Positions 35,437-47,547 of a stretch of 64,000 nt of DNA are shown piece after piece. How positions within the stretch are numbered: the stretch's first letter is position 1; every line of letters begins with the position of its first letter. This DNA comes from Pseudofabraea citricarpa (lineage: Eukaryota > Ascomycota > Leotiomycetes > Helotiales > Dermateaceae), in assembly GCA_029641185.1 (NCBI GenBank), contig JAPWGK010000001.1, forward strand, positions 1,190,501-1,254,500. The letters run 5' to 3'. The notes below the pieces were generated by a model. That model saw only the letters and a list, made by a program, of their open reading frames with translations, had not been told where the DNA came from and did not search any database. The position numbers and the translations under genes are program-made.

Positions 35437-36310
35437 TCGACCTACCTAGGTACCTTACCTGAACCTTTCTTTCCGGGCTAACTCCATGGGGGACTTTTGC
35501 ATTCTTCTTCAGAACTACTTCTGGATAGAAGTAAAGTAAGAGGACTGGCGTTTTTTTTTTTTTTGCCTGTACTTATTGTTTGGGTCTTTTTCTGAATTCG
35601 GCTTCATGCATGCATTCATTGTATTATGCTTAACTTGGGTTTTTAGCTTCTTGATGAGATTATGAACTGTTCCGATTTGTATGTACGGCTTCGATTAATA
35701 TTTTTTATCTACATCTATAGTCTGCCTAACAATGAATACTGTTTGACGTGTACGCTCAATGATTACAGAGGTGACCTTGACAGAAACTGGATGATAAAAA
35801 AACAAAACAAAGCACAGTGTAGGGTGAATGGGAAGGCAAGCTACTCAAATCTCCGTACATCATTAATTAATGCGATAGTATTCTACTGATTCACGCCTAT
35901 ATGCGTTCATCTCAATTCCATTTCAATCCATGGTACCGCCCGCTCCTCGTTCTTCAGTACAATGAGATTCCAGCATATGTTTTTTTTGTTCGGCACTCAA
36001 TTCCCAATTCGAAATTCTGTGACCCAACGAGACCTTGAAAGAGACCTCAAAGTAAAAGTGCCATAAGTATTGGCTGTGCATGCCAGACTCCTTTCCCATG
36101 CTGATTCCGTCAAACCCAAGTAAGTGTGCGTGAATTTTGAGTGTGTGCGTGTTGTGTTGTGCGGTATGATGCGTAGTTGTTATTGCTGACAAAGGAAAAT
36201 TATAAGAAATCATGCAAACATGATATGAACGCCCCCGTTGGTGGTATTGTGGTATGATATGACTACACGCGGCCCAGATTATCTCTTAGCCTTTTTTTGG
36301 AAAGAAACGA
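35437..36310. other. AT-rich intergenic between convergent genes
   Basis: Shared 3' flank of the coiled-coil gene and the membrane protein gene. It contains a 14-nt T run near 35551 and AT-rich DNA. No gene or RNA recognised. Confidence 0.5.
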
Positions 36311-37696
36311 CTAAAAGTTTTGAGAGATACCGGCACTTTGTTGTGGGAAATGTGATGGGTTTTCTATCCGTGTGTTTCTTCTTGCCGATACATCACGAAT
36401 CACTGGTTGGCCAGACATTTCCGCTCGGTTTGGTGGACTGCCGTACTGCTCGTTGTTGTATGGATTACCAGCGCCGTATTGGTCGTTGGAGTAGTATTGT
36501 GCAGCTCCGTACGCTCCACCGGGGACGGCACCTTCACCTGAACCGTCGGATCTGGCTGCTGTACTGTACGAAGAAGATGCGTTGGAGGGGCCTCTGTTGA
36601 TGTCCGGGTTCCGGTTTCCTGAAGCTGCCGGACCCATAGCACCCATGCCTTCGACGTCAGCATCCGAGATGGGCCTTCCATCTGGTCCCATCAGTGCATC
36701 ACCAGATCTCGCATCGGAATTTGGGCCTTGAGTTGGTGACGTCTCGCCGGAGTATGCTTGTCCAATTCCACCAGCAGACTGACCACCAGATAAGGTCGTC
36801 GAAGCTTTTCGTCCTGACGAAGCGACGGCTGTAGTACCCCATCCACGATATCCAGATGAGCCTTCCTCACGCATCTCGAATGGACCATCTGAACCACCAG
36901 CACCAACCGCTGGCAATGTTGGGTCGTTGTTTGGATTATAGCCATATTCCTCGACTTCCTTTCTCCGTAATTCTTCCGCATCCTTCCGTGCCTTACGTTT
37001 TCGCCAGAAAAACAGAATTGCGGCAGCGATCAAAGCTACAGCTACTATCGGTACTACCACAGCAACGGCAATCGTTGCTCCATTGGAGAGGCCGCCATCA
37101 CTACTGCCACTACTACTTCCCTGTGAGAGAGAAGCTGCGGAAGACGAGGACGAGGTGCCGGAGCTTGTTCTCGAGCTGGTACCTGTCACCACCGGAGCTG
37201 TGGATGTAATAAGTTCTGTTATTGTCGAGGCTTCCCCATTGGCATTTGATGAAGTTACTACAACCGTGGCCGTAGAAACCGTTGGAGCTACGGTTGTGGT
37301 TGGTGTGGTTGCCTCATCACTGGTTGTGGTGGTAGGCTCTGTGGTTTGATCAGCGGTAGTTGTAGGTGTGGTTGCTGTTGTCTCGGGAGCGGTGGTTGTT
37401 GGAATAGTAGTCTGTTCTGTGAAGGAAGTTGTGGGATCAGTGGTCGATACTGCGGTCGGGCTGGTATTAGCTATTGAACTAGTACTCGTGGGAGTAGTTA
37501 TTTCAGAAAAAGAAGTAGAAGAAGTCACAGGTTCGGGCGCGGATGTCGACGCAATTGACTGTGACTCGGCAGAAGAGGACGAAGATGGAACAACGATTGA
37601 GGAGGTCGCACTTGTAGAATTAGACATGGTGAACTGTCTGAAGACGAGTTTTCCCGGCTGCCTGTGAGCCATGATGTTAGCGAGGGAGAACCTCAT
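36311..37696 (-). CDS. Ser/Thr-rich single-pass membrane protein (Mid2/Wsc-sensor-like layout)
   Basis: Intronless frame of 461 residues from the first in-frame ATG at 37696; further ATGs at residues 9 and 24 are alternatives. Layout seen: about 180 residues extremely rich in Thr and Ser with short TTTTS/TTPTT runs and little else, a Ser/Gly linker, one membrane helix at about 207-230 (GATIAVAVVVPIVAVALIAAAILFFW), a basic stop-transfer WRKRKARKD, then a 230-residue cytoplasmic tail rich in Gly, Asn, Ser and Tyr. This matches fungal cell-wall stress sensors of the Mid2/Wsc type, with an O-mannosylated rod outside, but there is no Cys-rich WSC domain and no N-terminal signal peptide. Either the helix is a reverse anchor or an upstream signal exon was missed. 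Function is inferred from layout only. Confidence 0.7.
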   Translation of the reverse strand: MRFSLANIMAHRQPGKLVFRQFTMSNSTSATSSIVVPSSSSSAESQSIASTSAPEPVTSSTSFSEITTPTSTSSIANTSPTAVSTTDPTTSFTEQTTIPTTTAPETTATTPTTTADQTTEPTTTTSDEATTPTTTVAPTVSTATVVVTSSNANGEASTITELITSTAPVVTGTSSRTSSGTSSSSSAASLSQGSSSGSSDGGLSNGATIAVAVVVPIVAVALIAAAILFFWRKRKARKDAEELRRKEVEEYGYNPNNDPTLPAVGAGGSDGPFEMREEGSSGYRGWGTTAVASSGRKASTTLSGGQSAGGIGQAYSGETSPTQGPNSDARSGDALMGPDGRPISDADVEGMGAMGPAASGNRNPDINRGPSNASSSYSTAARSDGSGEGAVPGGAYGAAQYYSNDQYGAGNPYNNEQYGSPPNRAEMSGQPVIRDVSARRNTRIENPSHFPQQSAGISQNF

Positions 37697-40600
37697 CTGA
37701 CGGTGGTCGGAATCGCGCAGCGGTTGACATTGCCGTCTTGATGGATGATGAGGATGATGGATGGAGCAGTGGAAGAAAAAGATGCGTACCTCAAGCCTGT
37801 GTTTTCTCAATGCTATGCGATGTCAAAATCAACGACGTAGGAGGTAGGAGGCAGGCGCCGCTGTTTCGCGTTTGGACAAGCAGCTGGACGTGCTCTCCTG
37901 TTTTCGAAAAAGGTAATGCCGATCGGTAGCGGTTTGGGGGAGCAAGGGGCGAATAAATGGATGAGACGACAACAATCGAATGCGTGTCTCTGAAGGTGAA
38001 GATTGTCGAATGACGGTAGAGAAGGTATGTTTGAAGATGGTGTAGGTGAAGAGGAGTTGTTCGCTGGCCGTAAGGATGAGATGGGATGGGATGGGGGGGA
38101 GATTTGCGGCTGCGGCAGTGGGAGTGGAAGCGCGATGCCTGGACAGCGAATGAAAAGTGGTGTTGGGCCCAATGTGAGACGACTTTGGTGCTGCTTTGGT
38201 GGGAGCTCGAGCGTGAGAGAAAGTGTGTGTGAGTGTCTTGTGTGGCAGCGAGTGGCCGGATGAGCAGCGCTGGGCGGTCGAGCCGAAATTAGAGCGGTGG
38301 CTTGCCCTTCTCGTATTGTTGTTGTTGCTGATGATTCTCCGAAGAGACAGCGAGGCACGATTGCGAACGGATTGCACGGCCAGATACGAGTTGGAGGAGG
38401 GTGGTGGTGGTGGTGGTGATGGTGGTGATGGTGAAGATGAAGGTGGTGATGTCGAGAGAGAGAGGATGAGAAGGGGAGAAGGGGGAAAGAGGAGAAAAAA
38501 AGGGAGGGCGTCGCAAATATGAAATAATGCAGGTTTTTTATTTTGGTTGAGCAGCTATGCTACCTATGCTATGCTATGGCACGGTACGGTAGGATAGGCA
38601 GGTAGATACTCCGTAAGGTAGGTATCTGTTCGCTGGTAACTGGTCTGTTGTAGGCTCTATGTTCGCTCGACCAGCCTACGAGCCGTCTCTAAAATTACTT
38701 GGCTGATCTCCCCCACCTTGAACGGGCAGACTAACTCCATGTGCACCTTCAGCACCTTTTAGGCTCTTGTGGCCCTGCTTCTTACATCTCTGGCACCTCC
38801 ACCTTTTGCACCAAGCACCTTCAGGCTTCAGGCTTCAGCACCTCCAGCACCTCCCTTGAATCCCTTTGAAGAATCCACTATCTGCATCGCTGCGGTACGT
38901 ACTGTGGATGTGGCTCCTGAAGATACGCATTCTCTCACACTAATGTACTGAGCTCTGTCAGCATCCAGCATTCAGCATCCAGCACTCATTCAGCATTGAG
39001 CATGTATGCCACCATACCACCATACCACCATCCCATCCATATCACCAGCGAGACCCTTCATTTCCGCCACATCATTAGCCTCCTGCAAACGTACAGCAGC
39101 CACGCCTGCTAGACTCGCCCTACGAACCTCGGCGCACTTGGTGCACAATGAACCTCTGTCATAGGTCCCGCTGCACAAATATACACGAGAATCGAGGCTG
39201 TGTTGGATAAGTACTCCCAAAAAAGTACATCACGTATTACTGTACCGCACAGGAACGTTACAGTGGCCATCTCCCCCCATCGTCTTCGGCCATCTCAAAT
39301 CCACCTTTCCTCAATTCAAATTAGAGGGATATCACATTCTTCAAGCCAAACCTTCGGCTCTAGATCAATATTCGACTGCATCTCACTCAAATAGACTTTA
39401 TCACCGGCATACCGGGTCACCTTGCGACAGAAACAGAGAGAAAAAAACAAGACGGATGAACAGCCCATGCGAGAGATCCTCTCTCCACGCGAAATAAACA
39501 GAAGCCTTGACCATCCATCGCGTCATCAATCATCATGATGAAATTCATGCAAACCAACCCCGAATAAAACTTGGAGGATGTCCTCTTTCCCTCATCGTCA
39601 ATTTGACGTCACGGTGTTAACGATTCATCCCAACTCATAAAATAGTACCGAGGAACTTTTGTGCAACAACGTTCCCTGTCCTGGCCCCGGTACTCCGTCT
39701 TCCCCTCTTTCACGCAGCACACGTGATGCTGAGTTCTGGCCGCTTTACTGAGGTTCGGTCCTGCTCGCTTACACATAATCTCCTCCAAGAGTGCCGATTC
39801 TTCTTATTTCAACACTTGGTTATTACTTCAGCTGAGCTGACGCGATGAAGACTCTTATTTCACCGCCATGCTCTCAGAGTCATGCCTCAATTTTGATTCT
39901 CACGGCACCTAGGTACCCGTATCTCTCGTTATCAGCCTGCCTCTGGCCTATTTTTTATGAGAGTGGTATAATTTGGAGTTTTTGATGAACACCGTCTTGC
40001 GCCAACTCTAGGCCCCTGTGGTAAACGTTGGCTTTTCTTCCAGTATTCTATTAAGTGTCCTCGTACATGATTTATCTGGTGATGTTTCTCATACCCGTCG
40101 TACTCCATTTCCCTGTATTACTCAAATTTCACGCCATCGTAGTCTTACATGCTACTCCCAGGTCAGCAATCTCCTGATCTTCTTATAAGCAATTGGCTTT
40201 CTGTACCTCCGTGACAGCCGAAATATTTCCAAGAAACCCAGACGGAAGCTGACCATTTTTGTATAATTTCTATCTGGTGGGTTCTCACTCCTGAAAATCT
40301 ATACATGAGCAGGATATTTCAGTCTAAGAGGGAGAAGTGTTCGCAGTTTGATATGATACCGTATCTCTTGGGCACCCCCCATTTAAGACGAACTCCGGGT
40401 GTGGGCTCTGTAGTCTTCCTCAGCCAGCCCAGTCTTTCCTCGCATAGTTGTCCTAACGTCAAGTCAAATCTCTTGTGCAAATGTTCACAGCAGAGATCAT
40501 CCTAGGGAGAATTAGCCACGCGTTGTAATTATACGGTAACTGAAAATCTTGGTTGAACCCAAAGAGAAGAAAAAAAAAGGATTCCCTCCCCACCCAATTT

Positions 40601-42151
40601 CAAAATGCTCTGAAATGGCGGAAGGTCGGGATTTTCAATCGGCTTGAACATGAAAGATGTGCATCGGCGCAGATGAGCAGCAAGCATACCTGTCGCTAAA
40701 CGCATCCGAATCTAACAACATTTTCTAAATATCCAGAAATACTTCCGAGATACATTAACGTCACATGGAGGATTCAACAGTACGAATTCTAATTCTCATC
40801 ACCTTTTTTCCCCGCTTCAATATCCCTTGTGATCAAACTCCGACTCCTCCCTTAGCAATCAGGTAAATAAACCACTTCCACTTCCCACCCAGCATTTACA
40901 GGTCTCATGTCTCGAGATGGAACAAACAAAGGCGAATCCAGAACAGTAGAGCACTTCAAGCATCACAAACTGAGATCAAAATCAAAAGTAGATCAGAACT
41001 CCAAAGGTCCACAAAATATAGTTGGGATTTTCGCCTCTGCGCTTACGCGTCACTTGTCGACAACACGCTGGTAATACCGAGCAACTGTGTAGATCGAAAG
41101 GATGCCTTCGTGACATGTACCGCCTACCGCTTTTCTCGAGCAGAATTCTCTGTTGTAGATGCGTTCGAGCATGTAGAGCTACGATCTACTATTGGCCTTT
41201 TAGGCTCTTTTCTAATTCTTATCATCAGTCACTGTCATCTTGTTGATCGTCTTCTTCTTCTAGCTCGATTTCCTATTATCGACTGTGCATATGTTATACT
41301 TAGTAGAATATCCCATTTGCACCACATCGGATAGCTTTATCGCCTGGCTGTTCTGGCGAAGTCTCTGAGCTATATCTTGTGATTCAAATCTCATTACACT
41401 TTCGGGGTTCACTAATTCTACCTGGCTATAAAATCTCATCAGCCATGGTACCAATGACCCAAAAAATACTTCGATTAAGAATCCAATAACTAGCTGCCTT
41501 GTTTATAACCTCGTTGACAAAAAAAAGTTTGGTGGAGAGTATCCTCCTTTCGCTGCTCGCTTAGATTTCAGGTGAGTCGAAGTGTGACAAGTGTACTTTC
41601 GAACGAAATCCCTTACTCTTTAAAAATCACTTCAGACCCAAGACGAAGCATTTAAACCCGTAGAAATATTTGAAAATACTACATAACACCGACGAGATAG
41701 TGTTGAAAGACAAAGACAATCAAGACATCAAAGGTAGATTACCTCGTCTGAGGGCCGAATCCAAGAACACGAATTCAAGCAGTTAAGAGACGTGCAGATA
41801 GATTTGGCGCCTGACCTACTACCCCAAGAAACAAAGCACATACAGTAGATAATTCAAGCCCTGCTAGGGATTATCAGGATCCAGAGGCCCCGGAATACTA
41901 AGAGTCGCATGTGCTACGAAACTTTTATTTTCTGTAGCGGAGAACGGGCAACTAGAAAGAAACCATCTCACACGGCGAGACGAACATGCTGGCGCTACTC
42001 AGGAAGCCCACCAAAGCGGAATATACACATCAAAATATCTAGCTCCGCTACTAACTCCTACATACGATTCAGATTTCCGCGTGAAGTAATCAAACATAGT
42101 ATTCTTCCGGCCCCATCTAAAGCAGGTATATCCATATATGCCTATATGATC

Positions 42152-42181
42152 GAAGAAGAAGAAGAAGAAGAAGAAGAAGAA
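42152..42181. repeat. Trinucleotide repeat (GAA)10
   Basis: Ten perfect GAA units on the plus strand in non-coding DNA. Confidence 0.95.
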
Positions 42182-42500
42182 AACCAAAAGCCTCTTTAAA
42201 AACCCCAACCCCATCCATCCACTACGCTACCACGAAGAGCATAAACAAGAAGAGATATACAACCGCACCCGCATCTTGATTCCTGACACTCAGGTCAGGC
42301 AAGGCAAGGTACGGCAGAAACCCTCAGACGAATGCAGCACCAAACGAGACAAAAATAAAAAACCATCGAGTAATTAAGACAGACAGAGAAAGACAGCTGG
42401 GCCAAGTGAAACAAGACCACCCTCCCAAGAAGAAGAAGAGCGCAGCAACCCGCATCCTCACGATCCTACCGTGAAAACGACCAGGAAACAAAACAAGACG

Positions 42501-42550
42501 AAACGAAACGAAACGAAACGAAACGAAACGAAACGAAACGAAACGAAACG
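42501..42550. repeat. Pentanucleotide repeat (AAACG)10
   Basis: Ten perfect copies with no substitution, flanked by degenerate AAACAAGACG and GGAACAATCG. Perfect identity suggests a young, probably length-variable array. Confidence 0.97.
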
Positions 42551-43453
42551 GAACAATCGATCAAATCAATCTGAACCGCACACAAATCCATCCATCCCGT
42601 CAGGAAAAGATACATCACGTCAGAAGGCGAGTCCGCCCGAGTCTGTGACAGACACTCAGGTAACAAAGCGGCGCTGTCATTGTCCAGCTTCCCCGGTGCT
42701 GGGCCTGCGCTGCACTGCGCGCGTGACGGCTGTAACACTGACACCTGCCTACTTAATTCGACACCCGGAATTTCGACCCTCGACCCTCGATCCTCGAACC
42801 GGCTCTCACCCTTCACTCATCTCATCTCAGGTCACCCCAGCCACCCTACCCCAAATCCTATCAGAAGCTGGGAACTATACACCGGGATCTGTCAACTAAG
42901 GCAGAAAAGCAAGTTTACCATCATCCGTGAGCCCAAGACACAATCCATCGCATTGATTAATCAATCAAAAGACCAAGAGAGAGAGTGCAGTCTTGCAGGA
43001 CACGTAGGACAATACAGACAGCTTGAGAGAATCCATTCTATTTTATTCCAATGAATGGTTCGCTATGTGCTTTTTTTTAATACTAATAAGACCCTGGGAT
43101 TCTTCAATGCGAGTAGTATCCAGTTTGGCTTGCATGCGTTCCATCCTCTATATACAAATCTCGTGGGATTTAGCAAGCAACAACAACACCAAACAAATTT
43201 CGCCATCTATTACAAGAAAAAAGACATTAACACGAGGGGTCGACAAAGGGGCCGGAGAAGTAGATCCCTCTCTGAATCATGCAAGGCGTCTGCGCAGCCA
43301 GCTCTGCTTGTCGCTGCGTCTAACGCGCTCGTAACAGGAACTTGAACGAAGGACAATGATACTGGTAATTCAAATGCGCGCTCAAATGCCTCGACTGTTG
43401 ATGGCCCAAACGGGAACGCCATGGAGAAAGGTGAAAAAGACATTATTTGCTGA

Positions 43454-45778
43454 TCATGACATGCCAGGCCGCATACCCCATTGTGGCTTCAATGATGTTG
43501 CCATATCATCCTTGGAGAAGACCATGTCTCCTGGTAAACGACTGACGCGGTATGCACCATTTCTAATCGCTCCAAGCTGCATCTGTGATACACCACTTCG
43601 GTTGCTTCGAATACTTCCAGCATCACTCATCGCATCTGGATCTCTAAACTTCTTGGGTGGTGCGAAGTCAAGTCCGGTAAACGTTCCAGATCTTCGGAGT
43701 AAATGTCTACAAGTAATCAGTTAGTGTGGTGCACTTGATAAGAGGAATATGGGATCTACTTACGGGCTTGGCATAGGGGCAAGTTCTTCAAAGGCACTGG
43801 CAAGAGGAACGTGACCTGGAACCATTGGTGAGTATGGGCGTCTCTCACCGACAGGGCTGTCGGATCTGCCTTGAACTCGGTCACGGTAAGAGGTGGGTGG
43901 AGCGAACTCCATGGCACCCAAAATGGCAAAGGAATCATCACCAAGTTTCGCTGGTGTGGGTAGAGTATTAAGAGCAGATGGAGGAGGCATTGGCTTCTTT
44001 GGTGGCCCTCTCGAGCCAGAAGCAGTAGAGTAAGCCTTGGGGCCGTTTTGGGGATATGGTCCAGGTGGGTATGGTCCTGGAGGATAGGCTCCCTGTGGTG
44101 GTCCACGAGGACCTCCCATGGGTGGTGCTCCTTGGAATCTTGGGCCACGAGGGGGTGGGGTCATTGCGCGACGAGTAACAGGCTCAGCGTATGGCATGAC
44201 GAAGTTATTGCTGGCTGGGTCGAAATAAGCAGCATCTCCTAGGTAGTTTTGATCATAGTCTTCATAGTATTGTCCCTTTGGCGCTGGCTTCGAGTCATCG
44301 AAGTATTCCTTGTAGAATGATCTGATGCGGTTGGCTCTTGTCTCTGGGTCTTCGGATTCAGTAGCAGCATTCGGAGGCAGAGGTCGGAAACCCAACGAGA
44401 TTCGGCGAGGATCAAAACCTGGTGCTCCCAAACCGGCTTGAGCAAACTCTTCGGGTGGAACATCCATAGAATAACGTTGAGCTGGTGCAGCATTTTCTGA
44501 TCGGCCAGGAGAAGGAGGTGTAACTTGGAATCCATCACCATAATCACTCTCAACAGTGGCTACTGACTGATTGCGAACTGGACGAGGGTTTGACGGAAGA
44601 GTATTAATGCTTGGGGGTGGGGATCTGCGCTTGTTTGGTGGTGAGGGTGGAGCTGGTGATGGTTCGCGGTCATTAATTATTGATCCCAGATAATCATTGT
44701 TGCTGATCGTTGAATCACGGTCGACATCAGGTGCTGCAGGAGCCAAAGTTGGAGCAGGAACAGGGGCAGGGGCATTTGCGTCGGGGCGTGGGCTGGTTGG
44801 AAGGCCAGCTGGAAGTCCCTTTCTTTGAAGGGGATCCTGTAGGTGTACTGAAGCTGGTTCAACAATGTAGGGTGGAGGAGCACTGGCAAGAGAATCAACT
44901 GGGCTCGTTGCTCCATTCTTAGGTGGCAGAGAATTTTGGCGAGGTGGTGGCATGAACGGACTTGGTGGGTTGCTTCGAGGCATCGGGCCAGCGTTGGGAA
45001 GAAGTTCAGCGCGTGACAAGTCTTGTAGTCTAGATGGTGCTCCACTTGAACCGGTATAGATGGAGGAACCCTCGCGGCCTGGTCTCGAGTATGAGCGGAC
45101 AGAAGAACCATCGTTAGGTGCGTAGTGCGAAACTGGGCGGTATGGGTCCTCCTTCTCTTGCATCCTTGAAAGGGAATGCAAAGATTCTCGCGATCCTTGG
45201 AGTTCCGGTGGTAGAAGATAAGGACTGTCGACTGACAAATCCAAAGATACTTGACGTTGTCGTTGTCCTCCCTTCTCGCGATAGTCCATATCGTCGATGG
45301 CCACAACTGGCGGCAACCCCTTTCTCATTTTCGGATCCACCTTGCTTGCAACATCTCCCAACCCAAAATCCATAGCAGCAGTACGGTCGTTGGCATCCTC
45401 CTCCCGTTGTTTGCGAACATGTCTACGGTGTAGAAGAATGAAGAGAACTGCGGCACCAATCAAAGGAATACTACACGGGCAATGTTAGACGCGTCAGACT
45501 GGCCGAATTGCAAATACATACGTGATACCAAGGATAATTGGTAGAGTGAATGTCGATGAACTGGTAGGTTTCTCGCAGAAGTTGGAATCTTTGTTCTTGG
45601 CAAGATCACAGTCAACGCTGGTCGAGGCCGCGGAAGATGATTCGGTATTGGACGCAGGAACTCGCTCGACAATACGTTCAGGCACTGCAATATTCATAAT
45701 TGGATCCATGGTCCCAATGGCTTTGGCGTCCGCAGCTGGAACCGGAATTCTACGCCCTAGCCTAACAATACCCTCCAT
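43454..45778 (-). CDS. Conserved fungal single-pass membrane protein with proline-rich cytoplasmic tail
   Basis: Three exons: 45778-45522, 45470-43764 and 43706-43454, giving 738 residues. The last exon supplies 83 residues plus stop, including SGTFTGLDFAPPKKFRDPDA and a terminal WGMRPGMS, and is easily missed because the preceding frame meets a stop 4 nt past the donor. Seen: a short luminal part with two Cys (DCDLAKNKDSNFCEKP), one membrane helix at about 76-100 (FTLPIILGITIPLIGAAVLFILL), a basic stop-transfer HRRHVRKQRE, then DFGLGDVASKVDPKMRKG, YLLPPELQGSRESLHSL and EDPYRPVSHY blocks and a long Pro-rich region with PPGPYPPGPYP repeats. The block pattern resembles a family widespread in Pezizomycotina, of the Skg6/Axl2-type membrane-helix class. 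No signal peptide is visible. I do not know its function; a polarity or cell-wall role is only suggested by layout. Confidence 0.78.
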
Positions 45779-47547
45779 CTCGAGAAATATGTTGGTGCAG
45801 TGCTGGTGGTACAAGTAGTGCTGGAGAGCAATAAGTGGCACTCAATTAAGGTTCGTCTGTTCGGGTAGCTGCGACAAGACGTGACAAGGTCCTGGTGGTT
45901 GGTGCTATTGCATATGCGTGACGTTGTGGGTGAGTTTCGAAAGGAACAGTTATGGAATGTCTGCAATATGGTAAATGTGCTATTGAAACAACGTAAAACC
46001 ACAGGAAGGCTGACGAGCTGAAGCGATGCAAATCCGAAAGAGGTGGATTGATTTCTCGAAAGAGTGACTAAGGTGAGAACATTGATGAATGAGTGACAGG
46101 CGGAACCAAAGGAATGACAAGCCCGACTTGCAGGCACTTCGAAGCACCGGATTGTTGGAATGGGCGGATGACGAGAAGTTGAGAGCGACGTGAAGAAGGA
46201 GAAGAAGAGGAGCAGCAGCAGGAGGAGGGAACTGGGAACTGGAGACACTTGAACTGAGATTGGTCGGCGGCGAGGGCCTGGGGCATGCCTCCAACGCCTA
46301 ATTTCAGCGGTCTAAGCGAGGTCAGGGATTGAAACACTGGGCTGTTGATTGCTCAGGGATGTCAGGGTGCCGGTGCAGAGATAAGATGAACTCATGAACC
46401 GCTGGAAATCAAGTGTGATGCTGTTGGGATTGTTTCTCTCTGGCAGCAGCTGCAGCAGCTGCTGTTGTCGTTGTCGTTGTGGGAGCTGCAGGTCAATAAC
46501 GAGGCCCAAGTACGAAACGTACTTTCTTCGTAGCTGTGGAATGACTGTTTGTTGACTTTTGCCGCTGCCCCTTTTGCGAACGCATGCTAATTGCTCGATC
46601 GGTATCGGGGCTAGAGCCAAAGGGGCTAAGTCCAGGTACAGGACCGGCAAGCTTCACTGGCTTTCTGTGGGCCCTGCCTGCCGAGGCGCCAGGATCCAAA
46701 GTCAACTTCATTATTCTAGTATTCGGATTTCGCGTGCTTCATTTCGCTGTGCCAGAGCGAATTAATACCCCGGCTGCACACTGCACAGTGCATAGCGACG
46801 GGAACGGGGTACGGTACGCGGTACTACGGTGGTGATACGGCGGAATCATCCTCGGGACTTGAGCGAGAGAGTTGGTTGTCCGTGGACACAGAACGAGCTG
46901 CGAGCTATGAGCTATCTCTATTATTGCATATTCGACCACAACACACCACGACCATTGATTGAGTTTGTCCCCCCCCTCCCACGTTCGGTCCCAAGAACTC
47001 GTTCGTTCTCCTTGCTTCAGCGAACAAGCGGATTGTGCTGAACAAGGAGCCTCCCCAGTGCATCTAGAAGCCGGCTGGCAGCAGTGGGGTCATGATTGGA
47101 TCAAGTAAAGCCTTGGAAATAACGATCCACACGTAGCTCGACTGTCGGCCCAAAAGAGGACCATTCGAGGATCATTATTGCGAGGCGATCAATTGCCCGC
47201 CATACGAGCCTCGATACTCGATAGCGCAGCGTCATCAGCTCTGTTGCTATTACGGGTGTTATGGCTTTTAACACGTCGCCAACGAGAGATAGTAGATGGC
47301 AAAGACATGTGGAACCCCGTAGGAGTCGACGTGACGTTGGACCACCAGGAGTCTGGGACAGTGGCCCTATCAAGCAACCTTGGCGTGGCCTTAGCAAGCG
47401 AGGAAGCCCCAAGAAGCTTTCAACGCTTCTTGGCCCAACTTCACCACTCCAGACCGTGACGAGTCTAAAAAAAGACATCGTTCTTCGTACACGGTGATAA
47501 AGGCACACAGGCCAGGATGTGATAGATCCCATCATTGACTCCGTACG
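45779..47547. promoter_or_regulatory. Divergent intergenic region, membrane protein and helicase promoters
   Basis: 1.77 kb between two divergent start codons. It includes CAGCAGCTGCAGCAGCTGCT and TTGTCGTTGTCGTTG tracts near 46444-46480. Open frames here appear fortuitous. Confidence 0.4.

Larger units (their letters stand above)
37697..43453. other. 5.7-kb gene-free intergenic region
   Basis: Lies between two membrane-protein genes on the minus strand. Open frames are short and without motifs. It holds GGTGGT-rich DNA at 38401-38450, TTCAGCACC/CAGCATCC repeats at 38745-38845 and 38960-39000, a (GAA)10 run at 42152-42181 and an exact (AAACG)10 array at 42501-42550. Most of 39.4-42 kb is plain AT-richer sequence with no visible structure. 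Confidence 0.5.

Noticed and set aside
37813..38377. Two overlapping 180-codon minus-strand frames upstream of the Ser/Thr-rich membrane protein
   Set aside because: Low-complexity Pro/Ser/His sequence in two frames at once; considered as a signal-peptide exon but no hydrophobic start and no good donor in phase.
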